A stretch of 24,953 nucleotides of DNA, taken from NCBI GenBank assembly GCA_038322815.1, contig JBBQGG010000045.1, positions 1 through 24,953 of the forward strand, in the 5' to 3' direction. Positions 1 through 6,932 of the stretch are shown here, piece by piece. Position 1 is the stretch's first letter, and each line of letters starts with the position of its first letter. Source of the DNA: PALSA-1296 sp038322815. GTDB taxonomy: Bacteria; Bacteroidota; Ignavibacteria; Palsa-1295. The position numbers and the translations under genes are program-made. The notes under the pieces were generated by a model. That model was not told the DNA's origin. It did no database searches and saw only the letters and a program-made list of their open reading frames with translations.

Positions 1-1842
1 GATCTATCTATCGGAGTATCAATCATAAATTCCGGCAAGCCAAATATTGGTCTTCAATCAAAAGATACTATTGTTTTGCATTTGCATCCGAATAAAATCG
101 GTCCGGCTTCGACAAAACTTACTGTTCATACCTCACTCTATGATATTGCTATTCCGCTTAATTGGATAGGTGATGCATCCGTGCCCAGTATTTCAGTATC
201 TCCGGATCTCATTAATCTCGGAAGTATCTCACGATGCAATGATGAATTCGATACGCTCTATGTTCAGAACTTAGGGTGCGACTCCGTTTTGCTTGCTGAA
301 ATTATTTCCGATACAACACTTGGTGTAACCTTCGTCCGCAGATTGCATTCTTCACTCAATAAACAGGCAGTCGATACGATCATCCTACATTTTATTCCGA
401 AGAAGATAGGTACAGTTTCTGCCAAACTTCATATACATTTCGGCAATCGCGATACTGCTCTCACGGTAACAGGCGAAGTAACCGGAGGTCTGCCTGCGCT
501 GAATTACACTCCACCCAAAATAGATTTGGGTGTATTAGCTTTATGCCGGACAGTATTCGATACGCTCATTATCAGGAGTTCAGGATGCGATACGCTTCGG
601 CTGAATGCAAGCATTGATGATCCGACTACGGGGCTTAACATTCTGCGTGCGCCCAAAAAGATACTTCCAAGCGGCGAAACCGATACGATCATCATTTCTT
701 TCCGCCCGCACCGAACGGGTACGATAACTGCGAATATGGTGCTGAATTATCAGGGAGGCGATTCGCTTATCGGGATTTCCGCTTTCGGAGTTAATGACTC
801 AACTCCGATCGTACTCAGCATCACACCGCTCATTCGATCTTACGAATGTGATTCGAAATTATTTTCGATTACACTGAAAAATCCGAGCTGCGATTCGCTG
901 ACACTGACGGGTTTATCTTTCAGCGGAAAAGATACATCCGATTTTTTGCTAAAACCTGTTCTTCCTGCGGGTCTCGCATCCGATATGACGATGGTAATTA
1001 ACGGATCATTCGAACCGCAGGATTCGGGAAAGAGGAATGCAATGGTTAAATTTCATTTGCTTCGAAGCGATGGAAGTTTCTTCGATACGACGGTTATGCT
1101 TAACGGATTCGGAATCTTACAAAACATTCGCCTCATACTTCCGCCGACACTTCCTTCAGTGCAATCATTTGGATTTGTTACTATTCCGGTTATCTCGCTT
1201 GATTCAAGCCAGGTTGGAATAAGCATTTTCGATTTTGCGCTTCACTTGCATACCGATCTGCTTACGCCGATTAGCATCGACGGCTCGCGCGGCGAGTTCG
1301 CCGGAGCAGCAGTTGATCGCTTCGTTGTTTCCCATGATAGTGTTTCGGTAAGATTGCGTTTAGCTTCTCCAAAACGAATTATGCCCGGCGAATTATGTGC
1401 GATAAAATGTCAGGCTTATGTGGCAGATACTTTGAGAACAGTTGTAGGATTGCAGCGCACAAATTTTGGCGATGCTCAGTCACCAGTGCAATGCCTGTCA
1501 ACAACTAATCTCGATAGTGTGAACTTCGATCTTGATCCGCAATGCGGCGATGCGCTCACTTCGCATTATCTTGCAGGTAGACTTCCTGATGTGAAGAGCA
1601 TCACTCCCAATCCCGGCAGCGGATTAGAGAGAATTTCGTATTCTCTTCCGGCTTCATCAACTGTAAAGATCGAAGTCTTTAATCCGCTCGGTCAGAAGCT
1701 TCGCACACTTCTCAATACAAGCGAAACAGCAGGCTTGCATTGGCGAGAATTTGATCTAACCGATCTTCCATCCGGCAGTTATTTTTTCAGGATTTACTTC
1801 GGCAATACTTCAGTTCTTAAGTCAGTGGAAATTCTTCATTAA
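1..1842 (+). CDS. T9SS-sorted surface protein with Ig-like (choice-of-anchor D / ASPM-SPD-2-Hydin type) repeats, 5'-truncated
   Basis: The reading frame is open from base 1, so the start lies outside the window; 613 residues are visible. The N-terminal and central part is made of beta-rich repeats of about 110 residues. Each carries a pattern like LGSISRCNDEFDTLYVQNLGCD, seen again as LGVLALCRTVFDTLIIRSSGCD, with two cysteines about 17 residues apart that could form a disulfide in each repeat. This resembles the choice-of-anchor D / Hydin-type Ig-like domains common in FCB secreted proteins. A cohesin-like beta region follows and ends in a CGDA motif near 1543. The last ~80 residues (SITPNPGSG, then VEVFNPLGQ-like and LPSGSYFFRI) are a type A T9SS sorting domain, which targets the protein to the cell surface or outside. 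The likely role is structural or adhesive; no catalytic motif was seen. There is no obvious operon partner; the next start is 60 bases downstream. Confidence 0.85.
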   Translation, partial: DLSIGVSIINSGKPNIGLQSKDTIVLHLHPNKIGPASTKLTVHTSLYDIAIPLNWIGDASVPSISVSPDLINLGSISRCNDEFDTLYVQNLGCDSVLLAEIISDTTLGVTFVRRLHSSLNKQAVDTIILHFIPKKIGTVSAKLHIHFGNRDTALTVTGEVTGGLPALNYTPPKIDLGVLALCRTVFDTLIIRSSGCDTLRLNASIDDPTTGLNILRAPKKILPSGETDTIIISFRPHRTGTITANMVLNYQGGDSLIGISAFGVNDSTPIVLSITPLIRSYECDSKLFSITLKNPSCDSLTLTGLSFSGKDTSDFLLKPVLPAGLASDMTMVINGSFEPQDSGKRNAMVKFHLLRSDGSFFDTTVMLNGFGILQNIRLILPPTLPSVQSFGFVTIPVISLDSSQVGISIFDFALHLHTDLLTPISIDGSRGEFAGAAVDRFVVSHDSVSVRLRLASPKRIMPGELCAIKCQAYVADTLRTVVGLQRTNFGDAQSPVQCLSTTNLDSVNFDLDPQCGDALTSHYLAGRLPDVKSITPNPGSGLERISYSLPASSTVKIEVFNPLGQKLRTLLNTSETAGLHWREFDLTDLPSGSYFFRIYFGNTSVLKSVEILH

Positions 1843-1901
1843 CCTTGAACTTATTCGTTTTTTTTAATTTACGATTGAAAAGTTAAAAAGAGAGTTTATC
1901 T

Positions 1902-3236
1902 ATGAAAAATTTGAAAACGAGTAGTATGCTTTCTTTATTACTTTTTATCTTTGTAAACTCATGTGTGTATAATCCTTCTATTTCATTACCACCAAATCAA
2001 CCGGTAGATTCATCATCATGGGGCACGCCGCTGAAAGAAATCTGGAAGGTAAAAAAGCTACGGATCCCGGTTTAAATACTGATCCTGGTGATTCCCATGC
2101 TCGCACAACACCCTATATTTCAGGAGATCGGATCATCTTCGGCTATGACAGTGTAATCGAATGCCTGAATAAAAATACGGGAGAGAGAATATGGACTTTT
2201 GCCTCTGATCCTTACTGGAATGGGCAAACCAAACCCTTTTGGGATGCAACGGATTTCATCATCGAAAATAACAAGCTCTATGCTCTGATGGGCGAGTCAA
2301 AAGTTGTTTGTCTTGATCTGGAAACAGGGAATAAACTTTGGCTTTTTGATACGAAAGTTGATCAAGCAGGGAGAGGGTTCTGTAAATACTCGCATTCTCC
2401 CGATGCTGTTTTCATTACTTTGTATAATCTTCATTATATGATTGCCATTTCGAAATCAAGTGGTACGGAGTTATGGCGAACAAGAATACCCTTTCCGGAT
2501 TTTTTTCCTAAAGTACCAGAAGCTCATTGTGATCCGGGTCCGGCAACCTACAGTAATGGAAAAGTCTATTGCGGCTTTGGTGCGCAAAGCGATACTGCGC
2601 GCGAAGGCGGCTTAATTGCGTTCGACGCAATTACCGGCAAATTGCTTTTTTTTCAATACCCTTCCGTCCGCCGACAGCACTATTAATTTTCCACAGTGGA
2701 AGAAACTAATATTGAATCAAACAGACCAGGCGATTTTTCCATATAAGAGTTCGCTTATCTTTTCCACCAGATATTTCTTTCGTAGAACGGATTTAGATGG
2801 GAAAATTATCTGGAGTTCAATTCCAACGTACGGTCCTGGTGCAGGTCAGGTAGGTACTGACATTGCTCAGCTATTGTATAATGATAGAATTTATGGTGTA
2901 TGCAATGGTGCATACGATTCATGGGGATATTCTATAAGTGCGGAAACGGGGGATGTTCTTTGGACAGCAGCTGCTCGCGAAAGAGATAACTCCTCTACGA
3001 CTACAAGTATAAACGGAGTAATGACTGACGGAATAGGTTTGTATAAGGTTTCAGACATTAATGGATTAATAGGTTTAGATTTATTATCTGGAAAACAGAT
3101 TTTGAATTCTGGACTGAGTCGGCACATTCATTCACCAGTTGATTTTAATGTCAGCGGTGGTGTCGCCGTTGAAGGCAATCGGGTTTATTTTCTTTCTGTC
3201 GATTCTATTTACTGTATGCAGCGGATGGATAAGTAA
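1902..3236 (+). pseudogene. Outer-membrane lipoprotein with PQQ-like beta-propeller, broken by two frameshifts
   Basis: ATG at 1902 opens a lipoprotein signal peptide (hydrophobic LSLLLFIFV, then NSC, with Cys at residue 21), but this frame stops at 2073-2075. The protein continues in another frame to 2686, then in the first frame again to 3236. Joined, the pieces give about 444 residues with PQQ-like propeller blades: TGERIWTF, TGNKLWLFDT, SGTELWRTRI, DGKIIWSS, TGDVLWTAA. This fold is typical of BamB-like and PQQ-repeat lipoproteins. The first switch lies at an A6 run (2051-2056), where one more A would restore the frame. The second lies at a T8 run (2646-2653), where one fewer T would restore it. 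Both are homopolymers, so sequencing or assembly error is as likely as true gene decay. The blade motifs are well preserved on both sides, which argues against old decay. The role is probably scaffold or binding; no enzymatic residues were recognised. Confidence 0.7.
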
Positions 3237-3240
3237 TTTT

Positions 3241-3947
3241 ATGCCCACAGCAAAATATTTAATCGTTGTTCTTTCGGGGATAATTTTTTGTCTTGGACGC
3301 GCCTCATTCGGTCAGGGTACCGATACGATGTCGAATACACGCTATCAAATCGGTACCTACGCATCTATCGGAGCATCCGTCTTTAAGGGGGATGTTCCGA
3401 ATGGATCTAAGTCAGGTTTGCACTTTCCTGCATTCGGTTTCGGTGTAATGGGTATTAGTTCGTTTCATTCTTCCTGGGGTTTTGCTCTCGGAGTAGGATA
3501 TGATTCGCGTGGTATGTGGTTTAAGCAGGATTCAGGCAGCCAGCCAAGTGAAAATATTACGATGAATTATTTTTCGATCCAGCCAAGCATTAAATTCAAG
3601 CAATTTCTTCTCGGTATTAATATTGGAATTCCTCTTAGCATTTCATATTCTTCAGAGGGAAGAAGTGATGTCCATTTGTTAATCAATTTGAGTTTGTCAA
3701 GAATTACATGAACACCATAGTAGATATTCGGGCTGAAGGGATGCTCCCGATAGTGGAAAATGAAAAAGGAGGATTATTTTTATTGCTGAACGTTTCTTAC
3801 TGTTTAAACAATACTTTAAGCAACGGATTTTATACAATAGGTTCAAGCCACGGTAATCCGCCACTGACAGTTATTTTTGATAATCCTGTGCCTATGGCGC
3901 AGATTGGTCTTTCATATCTCTTTACTCCGGGCGGAAAAGAACATTAA
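3241..3947 (+). pseudogene. PorT-like outer-membrane beta-barrel protein, split by one frameshift
   Basis: ATG at 3241 begins a signal peptide (KYLIVVLSGIIFCLGRASFG, cleavage before Gln). Alternating beta-strands with glycines follow (TYASIGASVFKGD, WGFALGVGYDSRGMWF, FLLGINIGIPLSISY), as in small 8-10 stranded outer-membrane barrels of the PorT/OmpW-like type. This frame stops at 3711. The natural continuation is in another frame: reading VPFVNQFEFVKNYMNT from about 3670 joins smoothly to a further barrel section ending AQIGLSYLFTPGG at 3947. The join requires one extra C in the CC at 3672-3673, so one base has been lost there. The repaired product would be about 235 residues. It starts 4 bases after the preceding lipoprotein gene, so the two were probably co-transcribed. 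The 79-residue ORF at 3708-3947 is the detached C-terminal half, not a separate gene. Confidence 0.65.
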
Positions 3948-3992
3948 TTTTTGATAATATATAAGAAGCATTCAGAATTAAATCTCGGCGCC

Positions 3993-4023
3993 TCAAGTGG
4001 GATGAACGTCTCGCATCTCTTGA
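3993..4023 (+). terminator. Hairpin between convergent genes, possible terminator
   Basis: TCAAG-tg-GGATG, a 9-base loop and CATCT-CTTGA form a 10-bp stem with a 2-base bulge and one G-T pair. It lies just beyond the barrel gene and ahead of the end of the opposing amidohydrolase remnant. An AT-rich stretch follows but there is no clear T-tract, so termination is plausible rather than shown. Confidence 0.35.
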
Positions 4024-4063
4024 ATTAATCGTTAATCCGTTTCTCCAATTCTTTCATCTCGTA

Positions 4064-4309
4064 CTATTTCCCTGCAATAAATACAGCCTTTTGAGCCTGA
4101 ATATTATCAATTGATCCCAATGGATTCTTATCAAGCAAGAGAAGATTTGCTTTATGACCTTCTGCAACGCTGCCCCATAGATCAGTTGCATGAGAATAAT
4201 CGGCAGCCTTATAGGTTGAGATCTTCAGAATATCTTTATTCGAAATTCCGGCACGAGAAAAAAGCTTCATCTCTTCCCATAGGATGAAATAGATATTGCC
4301 TCCTTTCAT
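4064..4309 (-). pseudogene. Amidohydrolase family C-terminal remnant
   Basis: The 81 visible residues match only the C-terminal end of imidazolonepropionase-like amidohydrolases. There is a helix (EMKLFSRAGISNKDILKIST), then the usual LG/WGSVAEGHKANLLLLDKNPL segment, in which the C-terminal beta-sandwich contains the family phrase 'GS(I/V)xxGKxADLLLLDxNPL'. The metal-binding HxH motif, the carboxylated Lys and the catalytic Asp of the barrel are all absent; these would lie several hundred residues upstream. No trace of that part is seen in 4310-4662 in any frame. A full family member is about 400-450 residues, so this is a decayed leftover and not a functional enzyme. The start codon used here (4307-4309) is simply the first Met and falls in a perfect palindrome. 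Confidence 0.6.
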
Positions 4310-4323
4310 GAATAATTATTCAT
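4308..4323. repeat. Perfect 16-bp palindrome
   Basis: ATGAATAATTATTCAT is its own reverse complement. It sits at the broken 5' edge of the amidohydrolase remnant, about 35 bases upstream of the sigma-factor promoter. It could be an operator or a scar; nothing else supports either. Confidence 0.4.
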
Positions 4324-4356
4324 CAAAAAGGCACCTATTTTTCTTTGATGGGCACC

Positions 4357-4387
4357 TTGACAAAACGAAATTTATTTCGTATATTTG
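4357..4387 (+). promoter_or_regulatory. Promoter for the sigma-factor operon with embedded operator-like palindrome
   Basis: TTGACA (4357-4362) is followed by a 17-bp spacer and TATATTTG (4380-4387). That box matches both the sigma-70 -10 hexamer and the Bacteroidota TAnnTTTG element. Almost the whole spacer is an inverted repeat: ACGAAAT, TT, ATTTCGT (4365-4380). A dimeric regulator bound there would sit between the two promoter boxes. The predicted transcript would have a leader of about 270 bases before the sigma gene. Confidence 0.65.
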
Positions 4388-4466
4388 CAGCGCCGAGTAG
4401 GGCGAAAGCTTAAAGTTAAAAGCTTAAAGTTTAAATGGGGAAAGTGAAATACAGAGTAATTTTGAG

Positions 4467-4491
4467 AAGAGTCCGCCAATGGCGGATTCTT
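4467..4491 (+). repeat. Leader hairpin, 11-bp stem
   Basis: AAGAGTCCGCC, loop AAT, GGCGGATTCTT pair along 11 positions with one G-T. The hairpin is within the predicted sigma-operon leader. It is followed by TTGG then TTTT, so an attenuator is possible but the T-tract is poor. The words AGTCCG and CCAATGG also occur in the hairpin at 9362-9395. Confidence 0.5.
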
Positions 4492-4662
4492 GGTTTTAAA
4501 GGAGAACCTTGCGCGTGTGAAATGTTATAGTGTTGATTTATAAATGACTTACAGGGGGGCTTTCGCAGGGGAAAGGTTGGGGGCAGAAGGATGAAGGAGG
4601 AAATATAAAAATGAGGCTCCCGCACTGTAACTATCACCCTTTAGGCGTGTTTATATTATAGA

Positions 4663-5394
4663 ATGCAAGCAGTTACTGCACTTCCCCAGGCTCATCAAGG
4701 GGAGAAAGTTGCTACGTTTTCCGCACGAACGAATGGCGCGGAAACTGCTGCTCGTCCCTCTGCGATTTCTGCAAAGAAAAAAGGCGTGCGAAGCGATCTC
4801 GAACTTTTGACGGCTTTCCGAAGCGGCGATGAACGCGCCTTTGCGGAATTTTATACGCGCTATAAATCCGAGATCTATACGTTCTGTCTGCGTATGCTTG
4901 GCGGTGATAGCGCCGAAGCGGGAGATGCATTTCAGGAGACATTCATTAAAGTGTATGAGAAGATCGACACCTTTCGTTACGGCGAAAATGTCCGTGGCTG
5001 GCTTTATATGATTGCTCGGAATGTCGCACTAAATGTCTATCGTTCGAAGCGCCCCGAAGAGACCATAGAATTTCATCAGAACCTGCAATCAAATGAGCGC
5101 AGACTTTCACCGGATTTTGCCGGAGAGCAAAATTCACTTCGCGAAGCGCTTGAAGAAGCGATCGCAAAATTGCCGATAGAATTCCGCGAGCCATTTATCT
5201 TGCGGGAGTTCGATGGGTTAGCATATCCTGAAATTGCCGAGATCACGGGCACATCAATGACGATCACCAAGGTGCGAATCCACCGTGCCAAACAACGCCT
5301 CCGAAAAATGCTTGCTCCGATCATAACGGATGAAGTATATAGCGGAGAACAATTTAAACTACGGGAAACAGAATCTGAAGGAGAAGAAATATGA
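4663..5394 (+). CDS. RNA polymerase sigma factor, ECF subfamily (sigma-70 family)
   Basis: This 243-residue ECF sigma factor redirects RNA polymerase to a stress or envelope regulon. After a ~43-residue low-complexity N-terminal extension, region 2 runs at about residues 47-130: LLTAFRSGDERAFAEFYTRY, then DAFQETFIKVY for core binding and GWLYMIARNVALNVYRSK for -10 recognition. Region 4 is at about 165-225 (LPIEFREPFILREFDGLAYPEIAEITG, then the helix-turn-helix TKVRIHRAKQRLRK). It lacks region 3, as ECF factors do. Typical members are 170-200 residues, so the N-terminal extension and the acidic tail are extra. The stop overlaps the next start (ATGA at 5391), implying translational coupling with the anti-sigma-like protein. 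The start at 4663 is the first Met after an in-frame stop; the Shine-Dalgarno is weak. Confidence 0.9.
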   Translation: MQAVTALPQAHQGEKVATFSARTNGAETAARPSAISAKKKGVRSDLELLTAFRSGDERAFAEFYTRYKSEIYTFCLRMLGGDSAEAGDAFQETFIKVYEKIDTFRYGENVRGWLYMIARNVALNVYRSKRPEETIEFHQNLQSNERRLSPDFAGEQNSLREALEEAIAKLPIEFREPFILREFDGLAYPEIAEITGTSMTITKVRIHRAKQRLRKMLAPIITDEVYSGEQFKLRETESEGEEI

Positions 5395-6932
5395 AATCCG
5401 AAGAGAAAATTTTAGAGTATATGGACGGCACGCTGAGCGAATCAGAAAGCGGAGAGCTTCTGCATTCGCTATCGGTCAGCCCGGAAAAGCGCGTAGTGCT
5501 TGAACAGCATATCAAGCTTCGCGAACTCACTTCGCTTGCACAAAAACCGCTTGCAATTCCGCAGGCTCTTGAAGTAAGCATGGCAGAGCGTTTCCCTGCT
5601 ATTGCAAGTTATAATCGCGAATTATCCGGCGGAGCATTGCTTATCGAGCAAGCTTCGCGCCCAAGCTTTATCGGAAGAATGGCTGCCGTTGTTGCAGCAT
5701 TTATCGGTCAGTATCCGGTGCGTACGGGCTTTGCTGTAGCAGCAGCTTCAGTGATCGCGTATTTTGCATTTCAGAGTGGGGATCAAAAAGCGGATGTTGC
5801 TTTGACTGATAAGTCCTATAGGACTTCTACGACCGATAGGACAAATACGACTTCGGGAGTTGATTTACAAAAGGGAAGTAGCATTTCTTCGACTGATAAT
5901 GTTCAGCCCACTACTTCGCAAGCAAATTCTTCTTCGAAAACTTTTTCTCAGCAACAATATCATAACAGAGTGCAATCCAATGCAGTGGCACCTAGTCCCT
6001 CCGTCAAGACTAATGATCGAAGGAACGTTCGTTCGACAAATTCAACTACTGAACACATAACTCCCCTTCAGCATGGTGTTTCTCTTCCGGTAGAAACTCA
6101 GAAGAATAGTAAAGATATAGCTGATGCAAAAAACACTAATCTTGTGACTCCTGCACAAAATATTTCTTCCGAGAAAACGAATACTGAAAATACAAATTCT
6201 ATAAAAGAATATGCGGCAATAACTCCGGTAACAAATATCCATTCGCAGAATGATATTGCCCTTGCAGAAAATAATGTTCACGGAAACCGTTATGAGCAGA
6301 ATCCATTTAGAGATAAAGATGAGATTTTAAAAAGTGTTTTCGCAGTTCGGATATACGGAAGCTTAGGACAAACTTTTATCAATGTTCACCAAAACGATGC
6401 AACGATGGCAAACCGCATTGAAGGCGGTGCTCTTTTTGGAGTCGATTATATTGCTAATCCCTATATTTCAGTGGGCGTCGAAGGCGGAAATGCTGCGATC
6501 TCACAGCTTGTCACTCAATCCGCTCTTCAATCGAATGTCGGAGGAACTCCTTCGATCTCGCGTATAGTGGTAAATAATGCTGTTACCAGTGGTTCAAAAT
6601 TTTATGCTCGCGGAGTTTTCCACTATACATTTAATCCTTATGACATGATCCATTTTGAAGGGACTGCCGGAGTCGGTCTTGCTTTTGCTTCGACCAGCGC
6701 TCCGTTAGTTTCAGGTGCGTTTTTTGCGGGGTATGATCTGACTCCGAAGTTCGGAATATCAGCAGGTATTGCATTTTCAGGAGCGTGGACCAAGGCAAAT
6801 GCACAAAGTTCAACTGTGCCAGCCGTTGCACCAGGCTCAGATCCGGTCGGCTTTGTCACCATCAACCATGCCACGGCAACACTTTTCACGCCATCGTATG
6901 GACTTCGCGTCGGATTGAAATTGAAATTGTGA
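5391..6932 (+). CDS. Putative anti-sigma factor fused to a C-terminal outer-membrane beta-barrel-like domain
   Basis: The protein has 513 residues and an unusual order of parts. Residues 1-75 (KILEYMDGTLSESESGELL, then REL and SLAQKP) resemble the small cytoplasmic helical domain of anti-sigma factors and zinc-less ZAS-like proteins. One membrane helix follows at about 112-128 (TGFAVAAASVIAYFAFQ). Residues ~130-310 form a Ser/Thr/Asn/Gln-rich linker of low complexity. Residues ~316-513 are glycine-rich alternating strands (FAVRIYGSLGQTF, GGALFGVDYIANPYISVGVEGG, MIHFEGTAGVGLAF, YGLRVGLKLKL) like an 8-stranded OmpA/PorT barrel. It overlaps the sigma gene by 4 bases, so it is probably that factor's regulator. 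If the barrel sits in the outer membrane, one chain spans the whole envelope. Alternatively the strands may form a periplasmic sandwich. The HxxxCxxC zinc motif of classical ZAS anti-sigmas is missing. Confidence 0.7.
   Translation: MKSEEKILEYMDGTLSESESGELLHSLSVSPEKRVVLEQHIKLRELTSLAQKPLAIPQALEVSMAERFPAIASYNRELSGGALLIEQASRPSFIGRMAAVVAAFIGQYPVRTGFAVAAASVIAYFAFQSGDQKADVALTDKSYRTSTTDRTNTTSGVDLQKGSSISSTDNVQPTTSQANSSSKTFSQQQYHNRVQSNAVAPSPSVKTNDRRNVRSTNSTTEHITPLQHGVSLPVETQKNSKDIADAKNTNLVTPAQNISSEKTNTENTNSIKEYAAITPVTNIHSQNDIALAENNVHGNRYEQNPFRDKDEILKSVFAVRIYGSLGQTFINVHQNDATMANRIEGGALFGVDYIANPYISVGVEGGNAAISQLVTQSALQSNVGGTPSISRIVVNNAVTSGSKFYARGVFHYTFNPYDMIHFEGTAGVGLAFASTSAPLVSGAFFAGYDLTPKFGISAGIAFSGAWTKANAQSSTVPAVAPGSDPVGFVTINHATATLFTPSYGLRVGLKLKL

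Larger units (their letters stand above)
4310..4662. other. 353-bp intergenic region: promoter, repeats, hairpin and long leader of the sigma-factor operon
   Basis: No convincing protein gene was found here. From left to right it holds the palindrome at 4308-4323, the promoter at 4357-4387, a two-copy 13-14 bp direct repeat (4405-4431, AAAGCTTAAAGTT), an 11-bp-stem hairpin (4467-4491) and a G-rich stretch (about 4552-4600) ahead of the sigma gene at 4663. A 31-codon ORF (4435-4530, start MGKVKYRVILRR) spans the hairpin but has no clear ribosome-binding site. Confidence 0.6.

Noticed and set aside
4330..4339. GGCACCTATT shared between 4330-4339 and 9435-9444
   Set aside because: A ten-base match in 25 kb can arise by chance, and the contexts differ.
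4431..4637. 68-residue minus-strand ORF
   Set aside because: The composition (ILLPPTFPLRKPP) is what G-rich leader DNA yields. There is no start context and it lies antisense to the predicted leader.
4495..4640. Cobalamin-riboswitch-like words (AAAGGAGAACC; CCCGCACTGTAAC) upstream of the sigma gene
   Set aside because: The CCCGCnACTGTAA box lacks one base, the distance between the words is too long, and the GCCAGGAGACCTGCC-type 3' element is missing. A sigma gene is also an unusual target.
6785..6928. Upstream start for the propeller lipoprotein
   Set aside because: It would overlap 144 bases of the anti-sigma-like gene and bury the lipoprotein signal peptide inside the protein.
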